Part shown: piece after piece, positions 25,784-33,114 of the stretch | Position numbering within the stretch: position 1 is the first letter of the stretch | Layout of the letters: each line of letters starts with the position of its first letter | Origin: Adhaeribacter soli | Lineage (GTDB): Bacteria; Bacteroidota; Bacteroidia; Cytophagales; Hymenobacteraceae | Length of the DNA: 64,000 bases | Direction: 5' to 3' | Assembly: GCF_008727925.1 (NCBI RefSeq) | Contig: NZ_VTWT01000001.1 | Coordinates: forward strand, 806,001-870,000 | The notes under the pieces: generated by a model | Databases searched by the model: none | Seen by the model: the letters and a program-made list of their open reading frames with translations, nothing else | What the model was told of the DNA's origin: nothing | Translations under genes and position numbers: made by a program

Positions 25784-25860
25784 GATTGTTCGATCTTAAG
25801 ATATTCGATTATTCGATATATCTTTTGTCTAATAATCGAACGATCGAATATCGAACAATC
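25784..25860. repeat. inverted repeat of GATTGTTCGAT units
   Basis: GATTGTTCGATCTTAAGATA and ATTCGATTATTCGAT on the left face ATAATCGAACGATCGAATAT and CGAACAATC on the right as imperfect reverse complements. It lies immediately after the glnN stop and before the bidirectional terminator. Noncoding. Confidence 0.6.
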
Positions 25861-25862
25861 TA

Positions 25863-25918
25863 AAAGGCAAAAAAAAAGCCGCTCCTAAATATTTAGGAGC
25901 GGCTTTTTTTTTGCCTTT
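25863..25918. terminator. long bidirectional hairpin terminator
   Basis: AAAGGCAAAAAAAAAGCCGC with TCCTAAAT pairs with ATTTAGGAGCGGCTTTTTTT and TTGCCTTT, a nearly perfect 28-bp stem. It ends one base before the 3' end of the 25920-26402 gene (-) and serves glnN (+) as well. Confidence 0.85.
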
Positions 25919-25919
25919 T

Positions 25920-26402
25920 TTATGCTGCATGGCTGGTCGGCGGGCCGGCTTCCGGCTTTTTAAAGGTGAACTTTTCCCGGAGGGTTTCACCTAATTTAGT
26001 CAGGTCGTTCATGCGGTCGGTTATGCCGAATGTGTCCATCAGGTCAGTAACGGAATCGGATTGTAATACGCGGTGGGCCATTTTCGACAGGATGAGTGGT
26101 ACCAGAATGCCGGCTAAGCCGGTAGCAATGGCGCCGCGGAGCCCCATGCGCAAACCGATCTTGGTAGCAATGCTTTTAATAATTTTATCGATAAGGAGTT
26201 TGCGGCCGGCGGCCAGCGGCTTGCCTTTCAGGGTTGCAATAACTTCATCCACGTTGCCTTTTTTGAGTTCGTTGCGGAGGATCTCCATAATGGATTCTTT
26301 GGCAATAAAGATGGCTTCGCCTACCTGTTGCATCTTTAATCCACTTTTTTCTATAAAAGGCTGAAATTGTTGGGCCGGAGTTTTTCGTAGTAAATGTATC
26401 AT
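25920..26402 (-). CDS. hypothetical protein
   Basis: A 160-residue protein that I do not recognise. It is helical and mixed-charge at the start. The centre is Gly/Ala-rich with a possible hydrophobic helix (LRGAIATGLAGILVPLILSK, about 90-110), and the C-terminal region ends GPPTSHAA. No signal peptide. It may associate with the membrane. It lies between convergent glnN and divergent ispG, with no operon partner. Confidence 0.55.
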   Translation of the reverse strand: MIHLLRKTPAQQFQPFIEKSGLKMQQVGEAIFIAKESIMEILRNELKKGNVDEVIATLKGKPLAAGRKLLIDKIIKSIATKIGLRMGLRGAIATGLAGILVPLILSKMAHRVLQSDSVTDLMDTFGITDRMNDLTKLGETLREKFTFKKPEAGPPTSHAA

Positions 26403-26534
26403 AGCAGTCAGTAAATTAATCTTCTACACATGTTCAGATACAATTATACGTGGAAATACTACGTGAAGGTTTCTAAATTATGTACAAAAACATTCTTTCC
26501 TTGAGGCAAGATTTTATTCAAGCGTAAATAACCG

Positions 26535-26542
26535 TATTTTTG
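26535..26542 (+). promoter_or_regulatory. predicted promoter -7 element of ispG
   Basis: TATTTTTG is an exact TAnnTTTG, 60 bases upstream of the ispG ATG at 26602. No convincing -33 element is at the right spacing. Confidence 0.4.
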
Positions 26543-26601
26543 CCCCGTTTAAACGAACATTCCTGCTTCGCAAAAGGTTATGGAATGCAGAACCTGTGCT
26601 T

Positions 26602-28581
26602 ATGAATAAACAATATTGCTCCAGCCTGACCGAATACCGTCGCCGCAAAACCATAGAAGTTACAATTGGCGATCTGCCCATGGGCGGCGATAATCCAATC
26701 CGGGTGCAGTCCATGACCACCGTAGACACCATGGACACGCTTGGTTCGGTGGAACAGGTGATCCGGATGGTGGATGCCGGCTGCGAATACGTGCGCATTA
26801 CCGCGCCGAGCGTAAGCGAAGCCGAAAACCTCCGGAATATTAAAGCCGAGCTCCGCAAACGCGGCTACAACGTTCCTTTAATTGCCGACATCCACTTTAC
26901 CCCGAACGCTGCCGAACTGGCCGCCAAAATCGTTGAGAAGGTTCGGATTAACCCGGGCAATTACGCCGATAAAAAGAAATTTCAGGTTATTGAATATACT
27001 GACGAAACCTACCAGGCCGAACTGGACCGCATCCGCGAACGCTTCGAACCGCTGGTAAAGATCTGCAAGGAACACGGCACAGCCATGCGCATCGGAACGA
27101 ACCACGGTTCTTTATCGGACCGGATCCTAAGCCGCTACGGCGATACGCCACTGGGCATGGTGGAAAGTGCGCTGGAGTTTTTACGGATCTGTGAAGACCT
27201 TAATTACTATAATATTGTGCTTTCAATGAAGGCCAGCAATACCCAGGTAATGGTACAGGCTTACCGCTTGCTGGCTCAGAAACTGGAAGAAGAAGGCCTG
27301 GAACCATACCCGTTCCACCTGGGCGTAACCGAAGCCGGCGAAGGCGAAGACGGCCGGATTAAATCTGCTGTGGGTATTGGTACCTTGCTGGAAGATGGCC
27401 TTGGGGATACGGTTCGGGTTTCCTTAACCGAAGCGCCGGAACTGGAAGCTCCCGTGGCGCGAACGTTAATAAAACGCTACACCAACCGCGCCGGCCACGC
27501 GCCAATTAAGCCGGTTTGCAACGTTCCGATTAATCCCTTCCAGTACGAACGCCGCCACACGCGGGAAGTGGAGAATGTAGGCGGAACCAACGTGCCGCGC
27601 ATCGTAGCCGACCTGAGCCGGATCGAAAACATTCAGTACGCCGATCTGAAAGGAGTAGGGCACCTGTATTCCATGCTGCTCGATAAATTCAACATGAACG
27701 ACTTGGGCGCGGACTTTATTTATACCGGTGCCACGCCCATCAACTTCATGCTGCCGAACGGCCTGAAAGAAATTGTAGACTATGAAGCCTGGCTTTCAGC
27801 AGAAAACCGGGATGAACGCTATCCGCAACTTTCGGCCAAACAATACCTTTCCGGGGCAGAAAAGTCGGGACAGGTTAATTTTATTTTGGCAACTCTAGCC
27901 GATCTGGAACCGGAATTACTAGAAAAGCTGAAAACTGATAAAACGGCCGTGCTGGTACTGCAAACCGAAAACACCCATGCCATGGCCGAACTCCGCAAAG
28001 CCTTTTTCCGCCTTATGAACCAAGCGTGCGAAGTGCCGGTAATTGTGCGCCGCGACTTTACCGAAATGCCGGACGAAGACCTGCAGCTTTATGCCGCCAC
28101 CGACCTCGGCGGTTTGCTAATCGACGGTTTAGGCGACGGCATTATGCTGGGAACAAGTTTAATGGCCCCGAAAACCAAAGCCGAATGGCTCCAAAAATCG
28201 GAAACGCTGAACAACCTCGGCTTCGGTATTCTACAGGCTGCCCGCACACGTATGAGCAAGACCGAATACATTTCCTGCCCAAGCTGCGGCCGCACCTTAT
28301 TCGACCTCCAGGAAACCACCGCCATGATCCGCAAACGCACCGACCACCTGAAAGGCGTGAAGATAGGCATTATGGGGTGTATTGTGAACGGTCCCGGCGA
28401 AATGGCCGATGCGGATTACGGGTACGTTGGCGTTGGCAAAGGAAAAATAGCCCTGTACCGCGGACAGACCGTTATCAAGAAATCCGTTCCGGAAGAAAAA
28501 GCGGTAGACGAACTGATCAACCTGATCCGGGAAGATGGGAACTGGATCGAGCCGGTGAAGCTGGAAGAACAGGTACACTAA
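26602..28581 (+). CDS. ispG: 4-hydroxy-3-methylbut-2-enyl diphosphate synthase IspG (GcpE)
   Basis: A 659-residue enzyme of the MEP isoprenoid pathway that reductively opens 2-C-methyl-erythritol 2,4-cyclodiphosphate. The ATG at 26602 is preferred over a GTG two codons earlier. An N-terminal TIM barrel (RRKTIEVTIGDLPMGG; VQSMTTVDT; PLIADIHF) is followed by the extra central domain of the plant/Bacteroidota long form (about 280-520). The C-terminal [4Fe-4S] domain has SCPSCGRTLFD and GIMGCIVNGPGEMADADYGY. A stand-alone gene with its own terminator. Confidence 0.96.
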   Translation: MNKQYCSSLTEYRRRKTIEVTIGDLPMGGDNPIRVQSMTTVDTMDTLGSVEQVIRMVDAGCEYVRITAPSVSEAENLRNIKAELRKRGYNVPLIADIHFTPNAAELAAKIVEKVRINPGNYADKKKFQVIEYTDETYQAELDRIRERFEPLVKICKEHGTAMRIGTNHGSLSDRILSRYGDTPLGMVESALEFLRICEDLNYYNIVLSMKASNTQVMVQAYRLLAQKLEEEGLEPYPFHLGVTEAGEGEDGRIKSAVGIGTLLEDGLGDTVRVSLTEAPELEAPVARTLIKRYTNRAGHAPIKPVCNVPINPFQYERRHTREVENVGGTNVPRIVADLSRIENIQYADLKGVGHLYSMLLDKFNMNDLGADFIYTGATPINFMLPNGLKEIVDYEAWLSAENRDERYPQLSAKQYLSGAEKSGQVNFILATLADLEPELLEKLKTDKTAVLVLQTENTHAMAELRKAFFRLMNQACEVPVIVRRDFTEMPDEDLQLYAATDLGGLLIDGLGDGIMLGTSLMAPKTKAEWLQKSETLNNLGFGILQAARTRMSKTEYISCPSCGRTLFDLQETTAMIRKRTDHLKGVKIGIMGCIVNGPGEMADADYGYVGVGKGKIALYRGQTVIKKSVPEEKAVDELINLIREDGNWIEPVKLEEQVH

Positions 28582-28610
28582 AAGGGTAAGAAGTTTATCT
28601 TGAAAAGTGC

Positions 28611-28646
28611 AAACCTCACAGGTCTTGGAGACCTGTGAGGTTTTTT
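28611..28646 (+). terminator. hairpin terminator AAACCTCACAGGTCT
   Basis: Perfect 15-bp arms (28611-28625 and 28629-28643) with a 3-base loop are followed by a T run. It is 30 bases after the ispG stop. The same two arms with a different loop occur at 51648-51680. Confidence 0.8.
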
Positions 28647-28692
28647 AATTTGTCTGAACTAAGATTTTTGTGATTTCTATGATTTTTTCATG

Positions 28693-28834
28693 TGTACGGG
28701 CCAGGCTTGTCCCTGCCCCCACGCATTACTGATCAAAATCCCTATCAAAAATCCTGGCCATCCTGAAATCCCTTAAAACGTGTTCGGATAAATTGTCGCA
28801 ATATCGTGGGGACAGGTCAAGCCCTGTCCGTACA
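28693..28834. repeat. inverted-repeat element with GGACAGG/CCTGTCC-type arms, copy 1
   Basis: The left arm 28693-28723 (TGTACGGGCCAGGCTTG ... CCCCCACG) and right arm 28805-28834 (CGTGGGGACAGG ... CCCTGTCCGTACA) are imperfect reverse complements. The right arm ends directly at the malQ stop codon. The arms resemble those at 54630-54828. The spacer contains the separate motif CCTTAAAACGTGTTC. Confidence 0.7.
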
Positions 28835-30349
28835 TTAATAGGCCACCCGGTTATACATAGCCAGCAACTCCCGCCATTCCCGGGTATTTATTGATTTCAA
28901 TTGTTCTTCGGTAACCCGCCAGGTCCAGTTGCCTTCGCCTACGGAGGGCTTGTTCATGATAAACCGTTCGTCTAAATTTAGAAGATCCTGCAGCGGGAAA
29001 ATGGCCAGTTCTGCTACCGACATAAGGCAGGTTTTAATCAGGGCCTGGCTTACATTATTGGCCGTAATTTTCTGGTTCAGGTAGGCTTCCATGCGGGCGC
29101 GGTCTATGGGTTTCATTTCCTGTTTGAACCAGCCTTTGGTGGTATTATTGTCGTGGGTGCCGGTGTAGGCGATCATGTTGGGTTTGTGGTTGTGCAGGGC
29201 AAAAACGCTGGTGGCAATGTCTTCGCTGAAGCCGTATTGCAGCACTACCATGCCGGGTAAATTAAACCGGTCGCGGAGGTCGTACACGCCCGGGCTTACG
29301 TAGCCCAGGTCTTCGGCAATAAAGGGCATGTCCGGGAATTTCTTTTGCAGGGTTTTAAAGAAGTCATCGGCCGGACCGTCCTGCCAAGCGCCGTTTATAG
29401 CGGTTTTCTCGCCGGCCGGTACTTCCCAGTAATCAAAAAAGGCGCGGAAGTGGTCCAACCGGGCTACATCGAATAACTTCAGGTTGTGCGCCAGCCGTTT
29501 GATCCACCAGTCGTATTTAACTTTTTTGAGCTTTTCCCAGTTGTAGATCGGCGTACCCCAAAGCTGACCGGTTTCGCTGAAATAATCCGGCGGTACGCCT
29601 GAAACGGATACCGGTCTTTTTTCTTTATCCAGCTTAAAATATTCCGGATTGGCCCAAACTTCGGCGCTGTCGAAACTTACATAAAAAGGCAGATCACCAA
29701 AGAAGTAAATACCTTTTTCGTGGCAGTAATTCTTCAGCATAGCCAATTGCCGGTAAAAAAGGAACTGGCAGAATTTAACGTATTCCAGCTCATCGCGATG
29801 CTCCTGAATTGCGGCGGTTAGAGCTTTGGCATTCCGGTCGCGGAGTTTCGGGTCCCATTCCAGCCAGGTAACGTTGTTGTTCAGATCATCTAAAACTGTA
29901 AACAGCGCATAATCATCCAGCCAGTCGGCATTCTCCCGCACAAACTGGGTAAACTCTTTCAGGTTCAGCGCTTCCGATTCTGCTTTGAAATGCTGGTACG
30001 CTTTGCGAAGTAAGCCTTTTTTGTAAACAAAACCCTTGTCGAAATCGGCCTTGCTTTTTTTGAAGCCGTTCTTTGCTTTTACATCGTTGCGCGTCAGGTA
30101 GCCGTCTTTCACGAGCAGGTCCGGACTGATCAGCATGGTATTACCGGCAAAGGCGGATGTGCTGCTGTAAGGCGAGTAGCCGGTGCGTTTCTCGGCCGGA
30201 TTCAAGGGTAAAAGCTGCCAGTATTTAAAACCGGCCTCGGCCAGAAAATCGGCAAAGTTATACGCTTCCGGTCCCAAATCGCCCAAGCCGTAAGGCCCTG
30301 GCAAAGAGGTGATGTGCAAGATTATTCCGCTGCTTCGGGCTGTTTTCAT
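28835..30349 (-). CDS. malQ: 4-alpha-glucanotransferase (amylomaltase)
   Basis: A 504-residue GH77 enzyme that transfers alpha-1,4-glucan segments between acceptors and releases glucose. The catalytic residues lie in VARLDHFRAFFDYW (nucleophile Asp near 298), FIAEDLG (acid/base Glu near 345) and YTGTHDNNTTKGWF (Asp near 397). The N-terminus SGIILHITSLPGPYGLGDLG is diagnostic for GH77. Its ATG overlaps the treY stop (ATGA at 30346-30349), indicating translational coupling; it is the last gene of treZ-GH57-treY-malQ. Here it can reshape the maltodextrins left by TreY/TreZ. Confidence 0.96.
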   Translation of the reverse strand: MKTARSSGIILHITSLPGPYGLGDLGPEAYNFADFLAEAGFKYWQLLPLNPAEKRTGYSPYSSTSAFAGNTMLISPDLLVKDGYLTRNDVKAKNGFKKSKADFDKGFVYKKGLLRKAYQHFKAESEALNLKEFTQFVRENADWLDDYALFTVLDDLNNNVTWLEWDPKLRDRNAKALTAAIQEHRDELEYVKFCQFLFYRQLAMLKNYCHEKGIYFFGDLPFYVSFDSAEVWANPEYFKLDKEKRPVSVSGVPPDYFSETGQLWGTPIYNWEKLKKVKYDWWIKRLAHNLKLFDVARLDHFRAFFDYWEVPAGEKTAINGAWQDGPADDFFKTLQKKFPDMPFIAEDLGYVSPGVYDLRDRFNLPGMVVLQYGFSEDIATSVFALHNHKPNMIAYTGTHDNNTTKGWFKQEMKPIDRARMEAYLNQKITANNVSQALIKTCLMSVAELAIFPLQDLLNLDERFIMNKPSVGEGNWTWRVTEEQLKSINTREWRELLAMYNRVAY

Positions 30350-33114
30350 ACGTTTTCAGAAATTAATAAGGCTACTGGTAAGGAAGCAAAAACCTCGGAT
30401 AATTTCAGACTTGAATTTCCGGTAATCGTTTCATCAGTAAAATAATTGTGCCAGGTGGCAGGAGCGCCTGCTGGCAACTGAACCGCGCTGCTGCTCCAGG
30501 CTTGTTCGCCCAGCGGGAAAACACTAGGTTTGGAGATCTGACTTACATGAAGCGGCACCAGAACGAGGCACCATCCGGAGGCATGTTTCCGGGCATACCC
30601 AAGCACTTTGCCGGCACTTTCAGCATTCAGATTTAAAGGAATATATTCGCCTTCGGTGAAAAGCTCCGGGTTTGCTTTGCGGCACTGCAAAGCCTGCCAA
30701 ACCGTAAACTGTTTTACGCTGGCGTCGGTCCAGTTTTCGAGCAGACTTTTCAGCAGGTTTTTCCTATCGTTTCCGGCTTGTTTCTGCATCCGGGTTAACT
30801 GTCGCTTGCGAAGGTCAAAATTTACCGGGCGACGGTTATCCGGGTCTACCATGCTCAGGTCCCAGAGTTCGCAACCCTGGTAAATATCCGGAATGCCAGG
30901 TGCGGTGATCTTCACTAAGGTTTGCCCCAGGCTGTAAAGCATGCCGTAGAAATTGAGTTGCTGCACAAAGGGTATAAAAGTTTTCCGGAATTCGGAATTT
31001 TCGGCAAAGAGCTGCTGGGTGAATTCGTGTACGCCTTCTTCATACGCCTCGTTCGGTTCCGACCAGTTGGAGTACATTTTAGCTTCGCGCACGGCTTTGG
31101 TCATTGCTTCTTTTACCCGGTCCAGGAAATCGGCTTCTGGTTCGCCGGCCATCGGATACGCGCCGATCAAAGCTTGGTAAAGAAAGAACAAACGGTTTTT
31201 GGAAGGCGACTGCACATTGTCTTTCAGGATCAGGAAATCTTTATTCTGGTTCTGCCACAAGTCCAGTAAGCGGCTCCATTCTTCCGGCATTTCCGAAAGG
31301 ACATTCAGGCGCACGCGGGCATCTTCGCCGCGCTTGGTGTCATGCGTGGCGGTAGCATTTTGGGCGTAGGGCCACAGCTGTTGCCGCTTAACCATTTCCT
31401 GGTGAAACCGCTCGATACTGATGCCAAACACTTCTGGATTGTCGCCCACTTCGTTATGCGAAATGAGGCGGTTGTAGTTGTAGAAGGTCGTATCTTCCAC
31501 GCCTTTGGCAGCGAGCGGTCCGGTAAACTGCTGACACCGCATCAGGAAGCGCAAGCGGTTTTCGGGCGTGCCCGGCAAGGTGCTTTTTTCGCCCTGAAAC
31601 AATTGGTGAAAGTAGTTCAGTTCTTTCTTTAAAAGCAGCGCAAATTTCTCGGCCCGGGCAAAAGCTTTTTCCAGTACTTCGGCATCCTGACCAACTACCG
31701 GAAGTTCGTTCGTGTAGAGCCGGTAAACGGGGAAAGCGGCCAGTAGGATCTTGAGCGCATCTTTTAAATGCTGCTCCGAAAAGCCTACCGTTCCCGGCAC
31801 CAATTCCAGTTCCTGCATGAGGCTGAAAAGGTTGTCGAGTTCGCCCTGCATGTGGTTTTCCAGCATATAGATTTTTTTTTCGAAAACCATTTCTTCGTAT
31901 TTGAAATCCTGCACGTCGGGTACCTGGCGGGCGTAAATTTCATCGAACTTTCCTTTGGCAGCCGTGTTCGTGAAAAGCTGGTTTACAATGGCCAGAAAGA
32001 AATAACCCGTGGTGCCTTGAACCGGCCAGTCCGTTGGCAGTTCTTCCACCAATTCCAGTATTTTCTCAACCGTCAGGTACGTATTTTCGCCGGCGGCTTC
32101 GCGCAAGCCTTGCAGGTAGGTGGCCGGATCTAATAGCCCGTCTACATGGTCTACGCGCAAACCCTGGAAGTAGTCTTTTTTTACCTGTTGCAAAATGAAT
32201 TTATGGTACTCGGCAAATACTTCCGGCGCTTCCATGCGCAAACAAATAAGTTCGTTGATGGTAAAAAAGCGGCGGTAATTTATTTGCTGATCAGTTACTT
32301 TCCAGAGTTCCAGTTTAAAGTATTGCCGGTTCAGAATTTGGAGTAATTGTTCCTGGTTTTTATTCAGCTTTTCAATACCGTTTAGCAGCAGTTTCTCCAG
32401 TTCCGGATCTGCTTTAATTGCCGCTAAGGTTTCCGATTTCAGCTTATCCCAACCACCTAAATCTTTTTCAGAAATTTCTTCGGAATTAAAAGTTTGAAAA
32501 CTTTCGGATAACCTTTTCAACTCCTGACTTTTTAAGCCCTTTTCGGCACCATTTTCCTGGAACAAACTGAGCAGTTCCGGCCAAGTTTGCAGGCTTACCG
32601 GGTAGTGGTTTTCGTAGAACTGTACCTGAAATCCGGCTTCGGAAAAAGTTAGTTTTACCTCGCCGTTGGCAACCGCTTCTTCGAGGGTTGAACCCAGAAA
32701 TGGTGCCATTAATTTGCCTTTGTAAACCGGGTCTTCGTACTGCCAGTTCACGTCGAAAAAGTTGTAGAAATTAGAAGCCGGTCCTTTTTCGAAAACGTCC
32801 ATAAGCCAGGCATTGCTTTCATGAAAAGCCATGTGGTTAGGCACGATGTCCTGCAGCCATTTTAACCCGTGTTTTTTTACGACACCCATCAGGCTTTCAA
32901 ACTCTTCCGGCGTACCGATTTCCGGGTTCAGGACGTTGGCGTTCGTTACGTCGTAGCCGTGCGTGCTGCCGGGCCGTGCCTGAAAGATCGGGGAAGCGTA
33001 AATGGTATCGATTCCTAATTGCGCCAGGTAGGGCAGGTGCTGCTCCAGGTCCCGGAATTTAAAATCTTTGTGAAACTGAATGCGGTAAGTGGCAAGGGGT
33101 AAAAAAGGCTTCAT
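30346..33114 (-). CDS. treY: maltooligosyl trehalose synthase
   Basis: A 922-residue GH13 enzyme that isomerises the reducing-end alpha-1,4 bond of maltodextrins to alpha,alpha-1,1, making maltooligosyl-trehalose. The start at 33114 (MKPFLPLATYRIQF) is chosen because it overlaps the preceding stop as ATGA and begins with the family N-terminus; a frame 16 codons longer would overlap the GH57 gene. Motifs: DIVPNHMAF, catalytic Asp in RVDHVDGLLDP, Glu in LTVEKIL, Asp in ATATHDTKRGEDAR, and ITAPGIPDIYQG. Partner of TreZ encoded in the same operon. Length is on the long side for the family. Confidence 0.95.
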   Translation of the reverse strand: MKPFLPLATYRIQFHKDFKFRDLEQHLPYLAQLGIDTIYASPIFQARPGSTHGYDVTNANVLNPEIGTPEEFESLMGVVKKHGLKWLQDIVPNHMAFHESNAWLMDVFEKGPASNFYNFFDVNWQYEDPVYKGKLMAPFLGSTLEEAVANGEVKLTFSEAGFQVQFYENHYPVSLQTWPELLSLFQENGAEKGLKSQELKRLSESFQTFNSEEISEKDLGGWDKLKSETLAAIKADPELEKLLLNGIEKLNKNQEQLLQILNRQYFKLELWKVTDQQINYRRFFTINELICLRMEAPEVFAEYHKFILQQVKKDYFQGLRVDHVDGLLDPATYLQGLREAAGENTYLTVEKILELVEELPTDWPVQGTTGYFFLAIVNQLFTNTAAKGKFDEIYARQVPDVQDFKYEEMVFEKKIYMLENHMQGELDNLFSLMQELELVPGTVGFSEQHLKDALKILLAAFPVYRLYTNELPVVGQDAEVLEKAFARAEKFALLLKKELNYFHQLFQGEKSTLPGTPENRLRFLMRCQQFTGPLAAKGVEDTTFYNYNRLISHNEVGDNPEVFGISIERFHQEMVKRQQLWPYAQNATATHDTKRGEDARVRLNVLSEMPEEWSRLLDLWQNQNKDFLILKDNVQSPSKNRLFFLYQALIGAYPMAGEPEADFLDRVKEAMTKAVREAKMYSNWSEPNEAYEEGVHEFTQQLFAENSEFRKTFIPFVQQLNFYGMLYSLGQTLVKITAPGIPDIYQGCELWDLSMVDPDNRRPVNFDLRKRQLTRMQKQAGNDRKNLLKSLLENWTDASVKQFTVWQALQCRKANPELFTEGEYIPLNLNAESAGKVLGYARKHASGWCLVLVPLHVSQISKPSVFPLGEQAWSSSAVQLPAGAPATWHNYFTDETITGNSSLKLSEVFASLPVALLISENV

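Noticed and set aside
26596-26601. GTG start for ispG two codons before the ATG
   Set aside because: No ribosome-binding site favours it, and the ATG at 26602 is equally in frame.
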